Shown: piece after piece, positions 35,272 through 44,375 of the stretch | Position numbering within the stretch: position 1 is the stretch's first letter | Layout: every line of letters begins with the position of its first letter | Assembly (NCBI GenBank): GCA_018365455.1 | Contig: JAGZJZ010000005.1 | Span: 124,001-188,000, forward strand | Origin: Clostridiales bacterium | Lineage (GTDB): Bacteria > Bacillota > Clostridia > Lachnospirales > Lachnospiraceae | Direction: 5' to 3' | Length of the DNA: 64,000 bases | Notes under the pieces: model-generated | Told to the model about the DNA's origin: nothing | Seen by the model: only the letters and a program-made list of their open reading frames with translations | Databases searched by the model: none | Position numbers and translations under genes: made by a program

Positions 35272-36603
35272 ATGAAGGGTAGAATGAAACCTGCAATTTG
35301 CTGTACTGTATCAGCGCTTACACTTTCCATGGCAGTATCGATGGTGTCTATGGCGAAAGAAATGCCAAATGCAGGGACATCAAACATACAAGATCAGACA
35401 CAAGACAGCGACTGGAATTATCGGGCGGTTGCGGATGTAACGGACGAATTATTTATCAGATCAATGGCTTCAGAGAACGGTAAAATTATTGGCTATCTGC
35501 CAAGTGCCGGCGGAGCATATGTTCTGGAAAAAGGGGATGACTGGACCAAGGTTCGTTCCGGAGAAGTGGTAGGCTACATAAAGACAGAATATCTTGCATT
35601 CGGACAGGATGCTAAGAAATTGGCTGAAGTTTATGGTACTCCGGGAGTTGAAATTTCTTGGGACGGTGTAAATATTTTTAATAATGCTGATCCTGCAGCG
35701 AAAGTTGTGGATACGGCAAACAGGGGCGAGGGTTACGAGTACACATCTAATAATGGTACTTGGGTAAACATTCAGCTGGACAATTCAAAAAGTGCGTATG
35801 TTCCGGCTGAAGATGTAAAAGAAACACTGCTTCTTGAAACCGCCGTTCCGACGGACGACTATGTAGCACCGGTAAGTGCATACAGCAATGGAAATTATTC
35901 AAGCAATGGTTCCGGACAGACAACGGACAATGCCGGAAGCTCCAATACGGGAAATAATGCTTCTCAGAATGTGAATAACGTTCCGGAGACAGAGACCACC
36001 TGGACGGGAACACCGGAGACAGAAACGACCTGGACAGAAGCGCCTCAGACAGAGACGACCTGGACAGAAGCACCTCAGACAGAGACGACCTGGACAGAAG
36101 CGCCAGAGACAGAAACGACCTGGACAGAAGCACCTCAGACAGAGACAACCTGGACAGAAGCACCAGAGACAGAGACGACCTGGACGGAAGCACCAGCGAC
36201 AGAGGCACCTGCAACGGAAGCTCCTGCAACGGATGCACCTCAGACAGAGACGAATGCAAGTTCTTCCGCAAGTGCTGATGATGTGACATTGCTGGCATCG
36301 ATCATCTACTGTGAAGCTGGAAATCAGCCGAGAGATGGTAAAGTGGCAGTAGGTGCGGTAGTAATGAACCGTGTGGCTAGTTCTTCCTTTGCCGGCAACA
36401 TCCGTGACGTCATTTATGAGAGCGGACAGTTTATGCCGACCTGGGACGGAAGTATGGCAAGTGCACTGGCAAATGGAGTTCCAAGTGACTGCTACGAAGC
36501 AGCACAGGCTGCCCTGAACGGAGAGAATCCGGTAGGGGGTGCATTATACTTCAATACAGGTTCCGGAAAAGGAATTAAAATTGGAGCACATCAGTTTTAT
36601 TAA
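35272..36603 (+). CDS. exported SleB-type cell-wall hydrolase with SH3 domains and TWTEAP repeats
   Basis: A 443-residue exported protein. A signal peptide (about 1-28) is followed by two bacterial SH3-like domains (about 50-105 and 120-185) that may bind the wall, a Ser/Asn linker, seven copies of a 10-residue Thr/Trp/Glu repeat (about 238-308), and a C-terminal hydrolase_2/SleB domain (about 340-443) beginning LASIIYCEAGNQP. SleB enzymes are muramidases or transglycosylases of the cortex, but vegetative wall relatives are common. Its Glu in YCEAGN is the expected catalytic acid. It has its own promoter and terminator. Confidence 0.88.
   Translation: MKGRMKPAICCTVSALTLSMAVSMVSMAKEMPNAGTSNIQDQTQDSDWNYRAVADVTDELFIRSMASENGKIIGYLPSAGGAYVLEKGDDWTKVRSGEVVGYIKTEYLAFGQDAKKLAEVYGTPGVEISWDGVNIFNNADPAAKVVDTANRGEGYEYTSNNGTWVNIQLDNSKSAYVPAEDVKETLLLETAVPTDDYVAPVSAYSNGNYSSNGSGQTTDNAGSSNTGNNASQNVNNVPETETTWTGTPETETTWTEAPQTETTWTEAPQTETTWTEAPETETTWTEAPQTETTWTEAPETETTWTEAPATEAPATEAPATDAPQTETNASSSASADDVTLLASIIYCEAGNQPRDGKVAVGAVVMNRVASSSFAGNIRDVIYESGQFMPTWDGSMASALANGVPSDCYEAAQAALNGENPVGGALYFNTGSGKGIKIGAHQFY
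35983..36192 (+). repeat. seven tandem 30-bp coding repeats
   Basis: Seven 30-bp units encode variants of PETETTWTEA within the hydrolase gene. Units differ by silent and E/Q changes, and a run of ATEAP follows. Copy number may vary by slippage. Confidence 0.9.
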
Positions 36604-36628
36604 TAAGAACCTATAAAAAAACATTAGT

Positions 36629-36669
36629 AAAAGGAAGCTGACATCTTTTGGTGCCGGCTTCCTTTTTAT
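36629..36669 (+). terminator. terminator of the SleB-type gene
   Basis: AAAAGGAAGC and GCTTCCTTTT form a 10-bp stem with an 18-base loop and a T run. Confidence 0.8.
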
Positions 36670-36695
36670 CCCTAAGGAAATATCTGAATCTTAAG

Positions 36696-36724
36696 TTGTA
36701 TTTTCCCACTATTTATAGTAAAAT
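36696..36724 (+). promoter_or_regulatory. promoter of the NfeD-SPFH operon
   Basis: TTGTAT (36696-36701) and TAAAAT (36719-36724) with a 17-base spacer. Confidence 0.55.
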
Positions 36725-36766
36725 ATAAAGGTAACATATAAATACTCTGACAGGAGGGTAATAATT

Positions 36767-37207
36767 ATGGAAATAGAATCTATTTGTTGGCTTGTTTTAT
36801 TTATTATCCTAATTGTAATCGAACTTGCTACAATGGGTTTGACAACAATCTGGTTTGCAGGGGGAGCCGTTGCAGGGTTCATTATATCGGTCCTGAATGG
36901 AAATATTATACTTCAAATCCTTGCATTTGTTATTGTCTCCGTGGTTCTATTAGTTTTTACAAGACCGTTTGCAGTCAGATATGTTAATAAAAATCGGGCT
37001 AAGACCAATGTGGATAGTTTGATTGGCAAGAAGGCAATTGTGACCAAAGCGATTGACAATCTGCTGGGTCAGGGCCAGGCTGTGGTAAATGGACTGGAGT
37101 GGACCGCCCGGACGGATGATGACAAAGTGAAGATTGCAGAAGGGAAAACCGTAGTTATTGAACGGATCAGCGGAGTAAAATTAATTGTTAAAGAGAAGGA
37201 GAATTAA
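36767..37207 (+). CDS. NfeD-family membrane protein
   Basis: A 146-residue protein with about three transmembrane helices (residues 5-75) and a C-terminal OB-fold domain (about 80-146) with SLIGKKAIV. Short NfeD proteins lack the ClpP-like protease part and pair with SPFH/stomatin proteins; that partner gene starts 3 bases later. AGGAGGGTAATAATT precedes ATG. The pair probably organises membrane microdomains or assists protein quality control. Confidence 0.92.
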   Translation: MEIESICWLVLFIILIVIELATMGLTTIWFAGGAVAGFIISVLNGNIILQILAFVIVSVVLLVFTRPFAVRYVNKNRAKTNVDSLIGKKAIVTKAIDNLLGQGQAVVNGLEWTARTDDDKVKIAEGKTVVIERISGVKLIVKEKEN

Positions 37208-37210
37208 GTT

Positions 37211-38158
37211 ATGGAAGGTAGCGTTTCATCGGTTATGGTACCTATTTTAATTATTGCGTTAATTATTATTTTATTGTTGTTAGTTGTTTCCTGCATTAAG
37301 ATTGTTCCTCAGGCGCAGGCAATGGTTGTGGAACGACTTGGCGGATATCAGGGAACCTGGTCTGTGGGATTACATTTTAAAGTACCTTTTATCGACAGAA
37401 TTGCAAAGAAGGTTCTGTTAAAAGAGCAGGTTGTGGATTTTGCTCCCCAGCCGGTAATTACCAAAGATAATGTAACGATGCGGATTGATACAGTTGTATT
37501 CTTTCAGATTACAGATCCCAAGCTATTTGCATATGGGGTTGAGAATCCCATTATGGCAATTGAGAATCTGACCGCTACTACGTTACGTAATATCATAGGT
37601 GATATGGAACTGGATCAGACACTGACCTCCAGAGAAATTATTAATACAAAGATGCGTGCATCTCTTGATATCGCAACAGATCCATGGGGAATTAAAGTAA
37701 ACCGCGTGGAATTAAAAAATATTATTCCTCCGGCAGCCATTCAGGATGCCATGGAAAAACAGATGAAGGCAGAACGTGAACGAAGAGAATCCATTCTGCG
37801 TGCGGAAGGTGAGAAGAAATCCACCATTCTGGTAGCAGAAGGACACAAAGAATCTTCTATCTTAGAGGCTGAGGCTGAAAAGCAGGCTGCGATCCTTCGT
37901 GCAGAGGCACAAAAGGAAAAGATGATCCGTGAAGCAGAAGGTGAAGCGGAAGCAATTATCAAAGTGCAGAAAGCGAATGCAGATGGTATCCGATTCCTTA
38001 AAGAAGCAGGAGCCGATCAGTCCGTATTAGCACTTAAGAGCTTTGAGGCATTGGAAAAAGTAGCAGATGGCCAGGCAACAAAGATTATTATTCCGTCTGA
38101 GATACAAAATGTGGCAGGGCTTGTGAAGTCCATTACGGAAGTTGCAAGGGATATTTAG
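37211..38158 (+). CDS. SPFH/band 7 (stomatin-like) protein
   Basis: A 315-residue protein with one N-terminal membrane anchor (about 8-30), the band-7 domain with IVPQAQAMVVERLG and AYGVENPIMAIENL (about 30-190), and a long charged Ala/Glu coiled coil (about 180-265) that oligomerises. It resembles QmcA and bacterial stomatins rather than flotillin. It is coupled to NfeD, as usual. Confidence 0.94.
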   Translation: MEGSVSSVMVPILIIALIIILLLLVVSCIKIVPQAQAMVVERLGGYQGTWSVGLHFKVPFIDRIAKKVLLKEQVVDFAPQPVITKDNVTMRIDTVVFFQITDPKLFAYGVENPIMAIENLTATTLRNIIGDMELDQTLTSREIINTKMRASLDIATDPWGIKVNRVELKNIIPPAAIQDAMEKQMKAERERRESILRAEGEKKSTILVAEGHKESSILEAEAEKQAAILRAEAQKEKMIREAEGEAEAIIKVQKANADGIRFLKEAGADQSVLALKSFEALEKVADGQATKIIIPSEIQNVAGLVKSITEVARDI

Positions 38159-38405
38159 CCCTACAGCCGGAACTAATATTCCGCGAAGTGTGAATCACAG
38201 CTGTAAGAAACAATTTTAAGGCATGATCTAAAATGATGAATAAGTTTAAGCATAGGCTGTGGGGATATGGCAGAAATAGTTAAAAATTCTGCTGATTCCC
38301 GCAGTTTTTTATGTTCTATAAGAGATAATATGTTGAACAAAACCGAGAACAGTGGTATGATGGAAAACAAATCACGATATTACCGAAGCGCTAAGAGGAG
38401 GAAAC

Positions 38406-39344
38406 ATGATGAATTTAAAAGGACGCAGTTTTTTAACATTAAAAGATTTCACTTCTGAAGAAATAGAATACCTGCTGGAACTGGCAGGCCAGCTTAAGGA
38501 AAGAAAGAAACGCGGTGTATTGGGAACCAGCCTGCGCGGAAAAAATGTTGCTTTGATTTTTGAAAAACCATCTACCAGAACGAGATGTGCTTTTACCATC
38601 GGATGTACCGATGAAGGAGGACATCCGGAGTACCTGGGTAAGGATGATATACAGTTAGGCCATAAGGAAAGTGTGGAAGATACCGCAAGAGTTCTGGGAA
38701 GAATGTTTGATGGTATTGAATTCCGCGGATTTAAGCATGAAACGGTTGAGAAACTGGCTGAATACGCAGGCGTACCGGTTTGGAACGGGTTGACCGATGA
38801 TTATCATCCAACTCAGATTCTGGCTGATATGCTGACCATGAAGGAACATTTTGGCTATCTGAAGGGGCTTCGTTTTGTCTATTTAGGTGACGGACGCAAC
38901 AATATGGCGAACAGCCTGATGATTGGCTGTGCAAAACTGGGTGTTCATTTTACCATAATCGCACCGAAAGTATTGTGGCCGAAAGAAGAACTGGTGTCAT
39001 TATGTGAGGGATACGCAAAGGAATCCCAGGCAACGATAACCCTTACGGATTCAACAGACGGTGTGAAGGATGCTGACGTCCTCTATACAGATGTTTGGTG
39101 CTCTATGGGTGAAGAAGATAAAGCGGCAGAGCGGATTGCCTTGTTATCCCCATATCAGATTAACAGTGAACTTATGGGCAAAACCGGCAAAGATACCACA
39201 ATCTTTATGCATTGCCTTCCAGCAGTAAAAGGAAAAGAAGTTACGGAAGAGGTATTTGAATCCGATGCATCGGTTGTGTTTGATGAGGCTGAAAATCGTA
39301 TGCATACAATTAAAGCTGTTATGGTAGCAACTCTTGGTGAGTAA
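38406..39344 (+). CDS. argF: ornithine carbamoyltransferase
   Basis: A 312-residue enzyme that makes citrulline from ornithine and carbamoyl phosphate. The carbamoyl-phosphate loop is STRTRCAF, with the DDYHPTQ-LADM region and the ornithine loop HCLPAVKG. It could serve arginine biosynthesis (argF) or the arginine deiminase route (arcB); no other gene of either path is adjacent. AGGAGGAAAC precedes ATG at 38406; a second ATG at 38409 is equally possible. The 247 bases before it hold no gene. Confidence 0.94.
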   Translation: MMNLKGRSFLTLKDFTSEEIEYLLELAGQLKERKKRGVLGTSLRGKNVALIFEKPSTRTRCAFTIGCTDEGGHPEYLGKDDIQLGHKESVEDTARVLGRMFDGIEFRGFKHETVEKLAEYAGVPVWNGLTDDYHPTQILADMLTMKEHFGYLKGLRFVYLGDGRNNMANSLMIGCAKLGVHFTIIAPKVLWPKEELVSLCEGYAKESQATITLTDSTDGVKDADVLYTDVWCSMGEEDKAAERIALLSPYQINSELMGKTGKDTTIFMHCLPAVKGKEVTEEVFESDASVVFDEAENRMHTIKAVMVATLGE

Positions 39345-39433
39345 CTATCCATGGAGGAAAGGCTTCGGCATACTTCTGGCAAGCCTGGAATATGCCGGCG
39401 CAAGCCTGCTTGCACTGTTCAAGAGGTATGAAT

Positions 39434-39703
39434 ATGAAGAAATTTGCAAATAAAAGATCTCTGGATCTTGAGGTGGCAGGGACAATAGCCAGTTTTGCCA
39501 TTATTATATTAACGGTGGCAGCATTTTGGGATTATCAGTCTGGACAGCGGATATTTATTGCCGTTTTTCTCATGGGAAGTATTCTCAATGGGAGTCTCGC
39601 CGGTATGAACTGGTACCGCCGCCATATAGCGGCAGGGATTCTGTTTACCATTCTGACAATGATTTATCTGGGTGTCTGCGTGTATGCCGCACTGGCAGTT
39701 TAG
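39434..39703 (+). CDS. small membrane protein of unknown function
   Basis: An 89-residue protein with three predicted transmembrane helices (about 12-30, 33-52 and 60-85) and a basic N-terminus. ATG at 39434 has AGAGG 7 bases upstream; an earlier in-frame start adds an unlikely Cys-rich leader. It is followed by birA with a 26-base gap, so the two may share a transcript. No family recognised. Confidence 0.65.
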   Translation: MKKFANKRSLDLEVAGTIASFAIIILTVAAFWDYQSGQRIFIAVFLMGSILNGSLAGMNWYRRHIAAGILFTILTMIYLGVCVYAALAV

Positions 39704-39729
39704 AGTTTAAAACAGGAGGGCAAACATTT

Positions 39730-40710
39730 GTGAAAAGTAAAATATTAGGTGCGCTTCGCAGTGCCGAGGACCATGTTTCAGGGCAGGAACTCTGTGAAAA
39801 TTTCGGAGTCACCAGAACAGCAATCTGGAAGGCTATGAACCAGCTGAAAGAGGAAGGCTATGAGATCGAGGCAGTTTCCAATAAGGGATATCGATTGAAG
39901 GGCTGCCCGGACAGCGTGAAAGAGGAAGAACTGCTCAGCCGGATAAATACAAAGTGGGCAGGGCGGCAGATTGCATATATAAAGGAAGTGGATTCCACCA
40001 ATAATTATGCCAGACGTCTGGCGGAAAACGGTGCCGCCCACGGAACTCTGACGGTGACGGACTGTCAGTATGGCGGAAAAGGCAGAAGGGGTAAGTCCTG
40101 GAGTATGCCGGAAAAAAGTTCTGTGGCGATGACGTTAATCATACGCCCCCAGATGAACCCCGGGAAAGCATCCATGCTGACGCTGGTTATGGGACTGGCT
40201 GTTGCCAGGGCCGTGAACCGCATTGCAGGACTTCCGGCAAAGATTAAATGGCCGAATGATGTTGTATTAAACGGCAGAAAGATCTGCGGGATTCTAACTG
40301 AGATGAGTGCAGAGATGGAAGCGGTAAATTATATCGTAATCGGTGCAGGCATTAACGTAAATATGGATGAGGTGCCAGCGGAAATTGAACATGTGGCAAC
40401 GTCACTTTCACTGGAGTGCAGCAAGAAGATTCACCGTGCAGAAGTGATACAATACTGCATGGAAGAATTTGAACGATGTTATGAAAAATTTATGCAGACA
40501 CAGGATTTGTCTCTTTTGTTGGAAGAATATAATAAAGTACTTGTGAATAAAGGTAATATGGTAAAAGTATTGGAACCGGGCAATGAATACACAGGTATTT
40601 CCGAAGGAATAAACAGCCAGGGGGAATTGCTTGTCACCAAAGATAACGGAGATCAGGTATGTGTGTTTGCGGGTGAAGTATCTGTCCGGGGATTTTACGG
40701 TTATGTATAA
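39730..40710 (+). CDS. birA: bifunctional biotin-protein ligase / biotin operon repressor
   Basis: A 326-residue BirA. The N-terminal winged helix (about 1-60) has TRTAIWKAMNQLKEEGYEI. The ligase domain has STNNYAR, the biotinoyl-AMP loop GGKGRRGKSW and KWPNDV; a C-terminal SH3-like domain (about 275-326) completes it. It attaches biotin to carboxylases and, given the HTH, represses biotin genes. The start is GTG at 39730, with AGGAGG upstream; a long in-frame extension to 39526 overlaps the membrane protein and is rejected. Confidence 0.94.
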   Translation: MKSKILGALRSAEDHVSGQELCENFGVTRTAIWKAMNQLKEEGYEIEAVSNKGYRLKGCPDSVKEEELLSRINTKWAGRQIAYIKEVDSTNNYARRLAENGAAHGTLTVTDCQYGGKGRRGKSWSMPEKSSVAMTLIIRPQMNPGKASMLTLVMGLAVARAVNRIAGLPAKIKWPNDVVLNGRKICGILTEMSAEMEAVNYIVIGAGINVNMDEVPAEIEHVATSLSLECSKKIHRAEVIQYCMEEFERCYEKFMQTQDLSLLLEEYNKVLVNKGNMVKVLEPGNEYTGISEGINSQGELLVTKDNGDQVCVFAGEVSVRGFYGYV

Positions 40711-40755
40711 AGTGGAATCATAAGCAGCAACCCTCGCGGCAGTCGCCAAATGACG

Positions 40756-40793
40756 CGCCAGCGTGTCCGTTTGGCTCGTTGCTCGCGGGAATA
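40756..40793 (+). repeat. extragenic repeat, modules 2 and 3
   Basis: CGCCAGCGTGTCCGTTTGG (40756-40774) is identical to 21533-21551 and GTTGCTCGCGGGAATA (40778-40793) is identical to 34228-34243, placed next to each other here. Confidence 0.65.
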
Positions 40794-40843
40794 ATTAAAT
40801 TTGAAGGAATCATAATTTAGTGAACAGGTGTCAGGAGGAAACG

Positions 40844-41179
40844 ATGTACCAGGACAAACTAGTTTTATGCGGAGCAAGCGCATATGAGCAAAAATTTTAT
40901 TTAAATGAGAATTTCGCGGCTCTTCCCGACAGTATTAAAGACGAACTGAAGATTATGTGCGTCTTATATACCCAGGATGTAGGAGGTGTGATCACCCTTG
41001 AATTTGAAGAGGATGGAACGCTTTGTTTTCAAACGGAGGCACATGAATCCGATTATGCCTATGATGAGATTGGAAGCGTGCTGAAGATCAAGGAACTACA
41101 GCGGAGCAAGGAAGAATTGCTGCGCTCACTGGAGATGTATTATAAAGTATTTTTTCTTGGAGAAGACTATGAAGATTAA
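40844..41179 (+). CDS. DUF6145-like small protein
   Basis: A 111-residue cytosolic protein with an N-terminal beta-rich half (ASAYEQKFYLNENFAALPD) and a helical C-terminus. It resembles a small Lachnospiraceae-specific family (probably DUF6145) found next to dus. ATG at 40844 has AGGAGGAAACG upstream. Its end overlaps the dus start by 11 bases, so the two are translationally coupled. Confidence 0.7.
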   Translation: MYQDKLVLCGASAYEQKFYLNENFAALPDSIKDELKIMCVLYTQDVGGVITLEFEEDGTLCFQTEAHESDYAYDEIGSVLKIKELQRSKEELLRSLEMYYKVFFLGEDYED

Positions 41180-42128
41180 GATAGGCAGCGTAGAGCTGGC
41201 AAATCCATTTGTCTTAGCGCCGATGGCAGGGGTAACTGACCTGCCATTTCGCTTGCTTTGCAAAGAGCAGGGGGCAGGACTTCTGAGTATGGAAATGGTG
41301 AGTGCGAAAGCAATTTCCTTCCATAATAAGAATACAGAAAAATTAATGGAGATAGAGAATACAGAACACCCCATAGCGCTGCAGCTGTTTGGGTCAGATC
41401 CGGATATTATCAGTGAAATGGCGAAGGAAATAGAAGAAAAAGATTTTGATATTCTGGATATCAATATGGGCTGCCCGGTACCCAAAGTAGTGAATAATCA
41501 GGAAGGGTCCGCACTCATGAAAGATCCTAAGAGAGTTGCGGAGATTGTAAATAAAACCGTAAAAGCAGTAAAAAAGCCGGTTACCGTAAAGATCAGAAAA
41601 GGATTTGATCCGGAGCACGTGAATGCGGTAGAGATTGCCAGAATTATAGAAGATTGCGGTGGGGCTGCAATTGCGGTGCATGGCAGAACCAGGGAACAGT
41701 ATTATTCCGGTGAAGCAGACTGGGATATCATACGGCAGGTAAAAGAGGCCGTATCAATTCCAGTTATCGGAAACGGAGATGTTACGGATCCACTGTCGGC
41801 AGAGAAGATGATGAAAGAGACCGGATGTGACGGCGTGATGATTGGGAGAGCTGCAAGAGGAAATCCATGGATATTCAGAGACCTGGCTGCATACTTTGAA
41901 GAAGGGGTATTGCTCCCGAAACCTTCGATTCCCGAATTAAAGGAAATGATTTTAAAACACGCATCGCTTCAGCTTCAATATAAAGGAGAATATACCGGGA
42001 TCAGGGAAATGCGAAAGCATGTGGCATGGTACACGGCAGGTTATCCCCATTCGGCTGCCATACGCCGATGCGTCAATGAGATTGAGAGTATGGAGCTGTT
42101 GGAAAAGATGCTGGAAGAAAAATTTTAG
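41169..42128 (+). CDS. dus: tRNA-dihydrouridine synthase (DusB-type)
   Basis: A 319-residue FMN enzyme that reduces uridines in tRNA loops. Signatures are LAPMAGVTDLPFR at the N-terminus, the catalytic Cys in DINMGCPVPKV, the AVHGRTREQYYSG block and GNGDV. The C-terminal helical domain binds tRNA. ATG at 41169 with GGAG 6 bases upstream is preferred; the start lies inside the previous gene. It often lies upstream of greA and lysS, as here. Confidence 0.94.
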   Translation: MKIKIGSVELANPFVLAPMAGVTDLPFRLLCKEQGAGLLSMEMVSAKAISFHNKNTEKLMEIENTEHPIALQLFGSDPDIISEMAKEIEEKDFDILDINMGCPVPKVVNNQEGSALMKDPKRVAEIVNKTVKAVKKPVTVKIRKGFDPEHVNAVEIARIIEDCGGAAIAVHGRTREQYYSGEADWDIIRQVKEAVSIPVIGNGDVTDPLSAEKMMKETGCDGVMIGRAARGNPWIFRDLAAYFEEGVLLPKPSIPELKEMILKHASLQLQYKGEYTGIREMRKHVAWYTAGYPHSAAIRRCVNEIESMELLEKMLEEKF

Positions 42129-42171
42129 CTGTTGGAAGATACTGGATGGCGCTATTTTAACCTTGAGATTC

Positions 42172-42200
42172 TTGACAATTTGCCACTGATAGGATATAAT
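42172..42200 (+). promoter_or_regulatory. consensus promoter of greA-lysS
   Basis: TTGACA (42172-42177) and TATAAT (42195-42200) with a 17-base spacer match the consensus at every base. The mRNA leader is about 140 bases. Confidence 0.9.
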
Positions 42201-42229
42201 ACTGTGATTGTTACGTAAACGTATGATGC

Positions 42230-42271
42230 ACCTCATTTTATAGAATGGGAAACAGTCCTGTAAAATGAGGT
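42230..42271 (+). terminator. leader hairpin upstream of greA
   Basis: ACCTCATTTTA (42230-42240) pairs perfectly with TAAAATGAGGT (42261-42271), followed by TGTTT. It lies in the 5' leader of greA, where it could reduce expression as an attenuator. Confidence 0.6.
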
Positions 42272-42345
42272 TGTTTCGTGTATGAGTGCGTTAAGGGGCT
42301 TGAAAACAAATACAAACAAATAGATGTAGGAAGGGTGCTGTAAGA

Positions 42346-42828
42346 ATGGAAGAAAAGAAAAACTTATTAACTTATGCGGGATTAAAAAGCCTGGAAGAAG
42401 AGCTTCATGATTTGAAGGTTGTAAAAAGAAAAGAAGTTGCCGGAAAAATTAAAGAGGCAAGAGAACAGGGAGATCTTTCTGAAAATGCTGAATACGATGC
42501 AGCAAAAGACGAACAGAGAGATATCGAAGCAAGAATTGAACAGATTGAAAAAATCTTAAAAAATGCAGAAGTAATTGTAGAAGATGAAGTTGATTTAGAC
42601 AAAATCAGCGTTGGATGTGCTGTAAAAGTATACGATGCTGAGTTTGAAGAAGAACTGGACTTTAAGATCGTAGGGTCTTCCGAAGCAAATAGTCTTCAGG
42701 GTAAGATTTCAAATGAGTCTCCGGTTGGAAAAGCTTTAATCGGCGCAAAAGTTGGCGATGAAGTGGTTGTGGAAACCCAGGCAGGAGATATGAAATATAA
42801 GGTTTTAGAAATACAGAGATCCATTTAA
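42346..42828 (+). CDS. greA: transcription elongation factor GreA
   Basis: A 160-residue factor that helps arrested RNA polymerase cleave the backtracked transcript. The N-terminal coiled coil contains DLSENAEYDAAKDEQ with the acidic tip, and the C-terminal FKBP-like domain ends in SPVGKALIGAKVGDEV. Length matches the family. lysS starts 17 bases later, forming the frequent greA-lysS pair, driven by the strong promoter at 42172. Confidence 0.96.
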   Translation: MEEKKNLLTYAGLKSLEEELHDLKVVKRKEVAGKIKEAREQGDLSENAEYDAAKDEQRDIEARIEQIEKILKNAEVIVEDEVDLDKISVGCAVKVYDAEFEEELDFKIVGSSEANSLQGKISNESPVGKALIGAKVGDEVVVETQAGDMKYKVLEIQRSI

Positions 42829-42844
42829 TGAAGGAGGAAAGACA

Positions 42845-44335
42845 GTGGCTGAACAGAAGAATGTACAGGAACAGGATATTAATCAGTTGTTAAAGGTACG
42901 CCGCGAGAAGCTGGAAGAATTACAGGCAAACGGCAATAATCCTTTTGAAATTATGAAATATGATGTGGACCATCATAGCAGAGAAGTGAAAGAGAATTTT
43001 GATGAGCTGGAAGGCAAACAGGTTTCCCTGGCAGGGCGTATAATGTCTAAACGTGTGATGGGGAAAGCTTCTTTTTGCAATATTCAGGATCTGGAAGGCA
43101 ATATCCAGTCTTATGTTGCAAGAGACAGCATCGGAGAAGAAGAATACAAAGCATTTAAGAAAATGGATATCGGTGATATTGTTGGCTTAAAAGGCGAAGT
43201 ATTTAAAACAAAGACAGGTGAAATCTCAATTCATGCATCTGCAGTATCCCTGTTATCCAAAAGTCTTCAGATTCTGCCTGAGAAATTCCATGGACTGACC
43301 AACACGGATATCCGTTACCGTCAGAGATATGTGGATTTAATCATGAATCAGGATGTGAAGGAGACCTTTATTAAACGTTCTAAGATCATCAGCTGCATTC
43401 GTCAGTACCTGGATGGAAACGGATTCATGGAAGTGGAAACTCCGATCCTGGTTCCAAATGCAGGTGGAGCTGCTGCCAGACCTTTTGATACACATTATAA
43501 TGCATTAGACGAAGATGTACATCTGAGAATTTCTCTGGAATTATATCTGAAGAGATTAATCGTAGGTGGATTAGAACGCGTTTATGAAATTGGACGAGTT
43601 TTCCGTAACGAGGGATTGGATACCAGACATAATCCGGAATTTACTTTATTAGAGCTTTATCAGGCATATACAGACTATCACGGTATGATGGATCTGTCTG
43701 AGAACCTATACCGCCATGTAGCGCAGGAAGTATTGGGCACCACATTAATTAAATATGGTGAAGTAGAGATCGACTTATCCAAGCCTTTTGAGCGCCTTAC
43801 AATGGTAGAAGCAGTGAAGAAGTATGCAGGCGTGGACTTCGATGAAGTGAAGACGGAAGAAGAAGCAAAAGCATTAGCAGATAAAAAGGGCGTACATTAT
43901 GAAGCAAGACATAAAAAAGGCGATATCCTGAATCTTCTCTTTGAAGAATTTGTAGAAGAACAGCTGATCCAGCCGACCTTTATCATGGACCACCCGGTTG
44001 AAGTATCTCCTCTTGCGAAGAGAATTCCTGGAAATCCGGATTATACAGAGCGTTTCGAGCTGTTCATCACAAAACGTGAAATGGCAAATGCGTTCTCCGA
44101 ATTAAATGACCCAATCGACCAGCGCGGACGTTTTGAGGCACAGGAAGAATTAAAGGCACAGGGAGATGAAGAAGCCAACAGCGTGGACGAAGACTTCTTA
44201 AATGCCCTGGAACATGGTATGCCGCCTACAGGCGGAATCGGAATTGGTATTGACCGTATGGTAATGCTGCTTACGGATGCTGCTGCTATTCGTGATGTAT
44301 TGCTGTTCCCGACAATGAAGCCCGTCAAGGAATAA
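42845..44335 (+). CDS. lysS: lysyl-tRNA synthetase, class II
   Basis: A 496-residue enzyme that charges tRNA-Lys. The N-terminal OB fold (about 60-165) binds the anticodon. The class II motifs are visible: motif 2 in RVFRNEGLDTRHNPEF and motif 3 in GIGIGIDRMVMLL. The start is GTG with GAAGGAGGAAAGACA before it. The stop codon is a few bases from the left boundary of the conjugative element, whose insertion seems to leave the gene intact. Confidence 0.96.
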   Translation: MAEQKNVQEQDINQLLKVRREKLEELQANGNNPFEIMKYDVDHHSREVKENFDELEGKQVSLAGRIMSKRVMGKASFCNIQDLEGNIQSYVARDSIGEEEYKAFKKMDIGDIVGLKGEVFKTKTGEISIHASAVSLLSKSLQILPEKFHGLTNTDIRYRQRYVDLIMNQDVKETFIKRSKIISCIRQYLDGNGFMEVETPILVPNAGGAAARPFDTHYNALDEDVHLRISLELYLKRLIVGGLERVYEIGRVFRNEGLDTRHNPEFTLLELYQAYTDYHGMMDLSENLYRHVAQEVLGTTLIKYGEVEIDLSKPFERLTMVEAVKKYAGVDFDEVKTEEEAKALADKKGVHYEARHKKGDILNLLFEEFVEEQLIQPTFIMDHPVEVSPLAKRIPGNPDYTERFELFITKREMANAFSELNDPIDQRGRFEAQEELKAQGDEEANSVDEDFLNALEHGMPPTGGIGIGIDRMVMLLTDAAAIRDVLLFPTMKPVKE

Positions 44336-44375
44336 ACCCAGTAAAATCAAGGGTTTCCGGCTTCTCAAATCCAAG

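Noticed and set aside
35983..36192. CRISPR array
   Set aside because: The 30-bp units are directly adjacent without spacers and encode an in-frame protein repeat.
39350..39430. 26-residue ORF between argF and the small membrane protein
   Set aside because: It has no ribosome site and overlaps small inverted repeats; it is probably non-coding.
42201..42345. T-box or riboswitch ahead of greA-lysS
   Set aside because: No T-box TGGN-ACC core or known aptamer pattern is visible; only one simple hairpin.
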